NCBI RefSeq assembly: GCF_001729485.1
Contig: NZ_CP017157.1
Location: 992,001 to 1,056,000, forward strand
Length of the DNA stretch: 64,000 nt
DNA from: Streptomyces lydicus
GTDB taxonomy: Bacteria > Actinomycetota > Actinomycetes > Streptomycetales > Streptomycetaceae
Reading direction: 5' to 3'
Shown here: in pieces, positions 61,891-64,000 of the stretch
How positions within the stretch are numbered: the first letter of the stretch is position 1
Layout: every line of letters starts with the position of its first letter
Notes under the pieces: model-generated
Database searches by the model: none
What the model was told of the DNA's origin: nothing
Seen by the model: the letters and a program-made list of their open reading frames with translations, nothing else
Program-made: the position numbers and the translations under genes

Positions 61891-64000
61891 GGGGACGGCA
61901 CTCCTCTCGCCGGGGCGGCGCGGGGGACGGGGACGGCGGGTACGGACACGGCCGGCGCGGGGACGGCGGGTACCGACACGGCCGGCGCGGGGGCGTGGTC
62001 GGGGGCGACGGCGCGCAGCCAGTACTCGGTGGCGAGGGTGGCGTCCAGGGCCCGCAGGACGGGCGGCTGCGGCTGCGGGGCGGTGAGGTGGCGCCGCAGG
62101 ACGTCGGGGTGGATCAGGCCGCGGGCGGCGAGCGGGGAGTCGTCGCAGAGGGCGGCCAGGGCGTCGCGGTGGGCGCGCAGGCCGGCGTGGGCTTCGGGGC
62201 CGGGCCCGGTGTGCGTACCGCGGCCGAGGACGCCGTCGGGGACGACGCCGCGCAGCGCGCGGGTGAGCAGCGGCTGGTGGACGCCGGGCCGGCCGCGGTC
62301 GGCGAGGTCGAGGGCGAGCGCCGCCTCGACGACCGCGTCGTCGAGGAACGGCGCCTCGTGGCCGACGCCGTGCGCGGCGGTCAGGGCGTCGGCGCCGCGG
62401 ACGGTCTCCGCGGCGTGCAGGGCGGCACGGAGGATGTCGTGCTGGGCGCGCAGCGGCGCGAACGGTTCGGGGGCCTCGTCGGCGGCCTCGCGCAGCAGCC
62501 GGCGGACGGTGGCGACGGCGTCCGGGTGCGCCCACGGCGGCAGGGCGGGCGGCGGCTCCCAGTCGGCGCCGCCGGCCCGCCGTCCCGGGCCGGGCGCCCG
62601 GGGTGCGCTGCCGGCCAGCCACCGGGCGTAGGAGCGGCCGCCGCGGAGCGTGCGCAGGGTGTCGCGGGCGGTCCAGTGGCAGAGGTGGTGGGCGGTCCAG
62701 GCGCGCCGGGCGGCGGTGCGCAGGTCGCCGTGGGCAAGGGAGTTGAGGGCCGCCGGGCGGTGCCCGAACAGCGCGTCGGCGCCGGCGGCGACGAGGTGCA
62801 GCCGGGAGCCGTGCTCGGCGACCAGCCGGGCCCGGTGGGCGAGGCGGGCCGCCTCGCGGAAGACGGCGAGCGGGCCCGCCGGGTCGGCGGGGGTGCCGTG
62901 GCGGGTGTCGGTGGGCGGGGTGTAGCAGGTGGGGGCGTCGGCGTACGGCAGGGAGAGGTGCGCCTCGGGCGGGGGCGGGGCTCCCGCGGCGCCACGGCCG
63001 CCGCGCCGCCCCCGGGCGGCGTCCTTGCCCGTGCCCTTGTTCCTGCGCCTGCCGCCGTTCCCGTCCCGCTCCTGGCCGGTGTCCTGCCCGGTGAGCCGCC
63101 GGCGCTGCCGTTCGCGCTGCCGTTCCGCCGCGGCGAGGGTGGCGGCGCCGCGGGCGCTCCACCGGGTGTCCTCGTCGCCGGGGTCGCGGGACGCCCAGGA
63201 GGTGGTGAGCAGCCGGACGTCCTCGCGGGCGGCGAGGAAGCACAGTCCGGTGGCGCCGGTGGAGCCGGAGAGGCCGGCGCTGAGCGTGCCGCGGCGGGCG
63301 GTCCCGTCGGCGGCGGCCTGCCGCTGTGCGCGCCCGGCACGGGCCGCCACCGCGTCGGCCAGCGCCCCGGCCACGTGCTCCGCGGCGTGCTCCAGGGGGA
63401 TGTCCGGTTCCGGTGGGCGCCACCAACGGGCCAGGGAGTGGCGCCCGTTGGCGTACAGGGTGAGGTGGTGGCCCGGGGGTACGGCGGACACCGCGTGCCA
63501 GGCGGGGCGCAGGGCCAGCGGGAGCGGGGCGAAGGGGAACAGCAGACGCAGCGCCGGCGCGTCCTCGTCGAGGAAGCCGAGGCCGGGGGCGCCGGCCGGG
63601 AGGCCCGCCGCGGCCGCGGCGCGGGCGAGCGCGGCCAGGTCCTGGGGGCGGTTGCCGGCGACGGTGACGCCGGCGATCCGGGCGTGGTGGAGCAGGCGGA
63701 CGCCGGCGAGGTCGCCCCGGCAGCGCAGGTCGCCGTCGGCGGCGGTCAGCAGGAAGGCGCTGCCGGGGAGGCGGCGGGCGCGGCGGCCGATGCCGTCGAG
63801 GTGGCCGGGGCCGGGCAGCAGCCGGGCCAGTGTGCCGGGGGTCGCCGGGGTGGTGCCGAGCAGCAGCGCGCGGCGCGGCCCGGCCTCGGCGGGCACGGCC
63901 TCGTCGGCGGACCAGTGCCCGGTGATCCAGGGGCGTCCCGAGGGGTGGCGGAGGGTGCGGCGGGCCGGGCTCGCCGGCAGGCAGCGGCCGAGCGCGTCGG
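61887..64000 (-). CDS. Lasso-type isopeptide cyclase (asparagine synthase-like), partial, with degenerate motifs
   Basis: About 703 codons are visible; the start lies beyond the right edge. The open frame near the edge reads SGRPWITGHWSADEA, the N-terminal style of lasso cyclases. The fold continues with LSGSTGATGLCFLAAR (63249-63272 for the loop), where cyclases have LSGGLDST. The usual Asp and Ser of the ATP-binding loop are thus Gly and Ala. The acidic-motif region is GADALFG instead of GGDELFG. PFLDDAVVEA is intact. The later RGTHTG (62205-62222) has His where Lys is usual. A basic, repeat-like insertion follows the loop (63000-63110). The C-terminus has two PAPAVSVPAVP repeats. It may be impaired, or use altered chemistry. 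Confidence 0.78.
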   Translation of the reverse strand, partial: DALGRCLPASPARRTLRHPSGRPWITGHWSADEAVPAEAGPRRALLLGTTPATPGTLARLLPGPGHLDGIGRRARRLPGSAFLLTAADGDLRCRGDLAGVRLLHHARIAGVTVAGNRPQDLAALARAAAAAGLPAGAPGLGFLDEDAPALRLLFPFAPLPLALRPAWHAVSAVPPGHHLTLYANGRHSLARWWRPPEPDIPLEHAAEHVAGALADAVAARAGRAQRQAAADGTARRGTLSAGLSGSTGATGLCFLAAREDVRLLTTSWASRDPGDEDTRWSARGAATLAAAERQRERQRRRLTGQDTGQERDGNGGRRRNKGTGKDAARGRRGGRGAAGAPPPPEAHLSLPYADAPTCYTPPTDTRHGTPADPAGPLAVFREAARLAHRARLVAEHGSRLHLVAAGADALFGHRPAALNSLAHGDLRTAARRAWTAHHLCHWTARDTLRTLRGGRSYARWLAGSAPRAPGPGRRAGGADWEPPPALPPWAHPDAVATVRRLLREAADEAPEPFAPLRAQHDILRAALHAAETVRGADALTAAHGVGHEAPFLDDAVVEAALALDLADRGRPGVHQPLLTRALRGVVPDGVLGRGTHTGPGPEAHAGLRAHRDALAALCDDSPLAARGLIHPDVLRRHLTAPQPQPPVLRALDATLATEYWLRAVAPDHAPAPAVSVPAVPAPAVSVPAVPVPRAAPARGVPSP

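Overview
The window is a chromosomal segment of a Streptomyces-type actinomycete. It is very GC-rich, its codons end in G/C, and start codons are a mix of ATG, GTG and TTG. It carries the order lpqB - comF - hpf - secA - NAD-glutamate dehydrogenase - cell-envelope glycopolymer genes - Ser/Thr kinases - prfB - ftsE/ftsX - smpB - ssrA, which matches what I recall of Streptomyces core chromosomes. Most of it is core genome. The accessory parts are the glycopolymer locus, a sugar ABC transporter, and a lasso-peptide-type locus cut by the right edge. I ran no database search; names rest on motifs, domain order, length and context.

Layout. 1-9.8 kb: the 3' end of lpqB, comF, hpf, an orphan LuxR-type response regulator, a winged-helix protein, a GNAT acetyltransferase, secA and an Rv3235-type protein. 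10.1-16.8 kb: a DUF6912 protein, a HAD hydrolase and the 1653-residue NAD-glutamate dehydrogenase. 16.9-40.1 kb: an envelope glycopolymer locus with a TagGH-like ABC exporter, a TetR regulator, two proteins fusing a GT2 glycosyltransferase to a TagF-like polymerase, two further GT2 enzymes, a three-gene GtrA / polyprenyl-phosphate GT2 / YfhO-like unit, a Tat-exported PIG-L deacetylase, galE and two methyltransferases. 40.5-44.2 kb: a sugar-binding lipoprotein and two permeases, one with a large inserted domain; no ATPase is present. 45-52 kb: an FHA/EccC-like ATPase divergent from two Ser/Thr kinases (pkaA/pkaB type). 52.2-59 kb: prfB, a repeat-rich LAETG surface protein, a small zinc-ribbon membrane protein, ftsE-ftsX, an S41 protease, smpB and the tmRNA. 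59-64 kb: an MFS/LysR divergent pair, then a lasso-peptide B2 protease and a truncated-by-window cyclase, both on the minus strand.

How the genes work together. The glycopolymer locus reads as one pathway: nucleotide-sugar supply (GalE), polymer assembly and decoration (GT2 and TagF-like enzymes, GtrA/DPM-like/YfhO-like membrane glycosylation), then export (TagGH). SmpB and tmRNA form the ribosome-rescue pair. FtsE and FtsX form the division-linked ABC complex that normally drives a peptidoglycan hydrolase.

Most noteworthy: the lasso-type cyclase has lost the usual residues of its ATP-pyrophosphatase loop and has other substitutions, while its B2 partner looks intact. The FHA/EccC-like ATPase carries a THDR-repeat, low-GC insertion inside its ATPase domain. 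A MalF-like permease carries an SdrD-B-like insert. There are also two intergenic degenerate repeat tracts, and several starts that look leaderless (TANNNT six to seven bases before the start codon).
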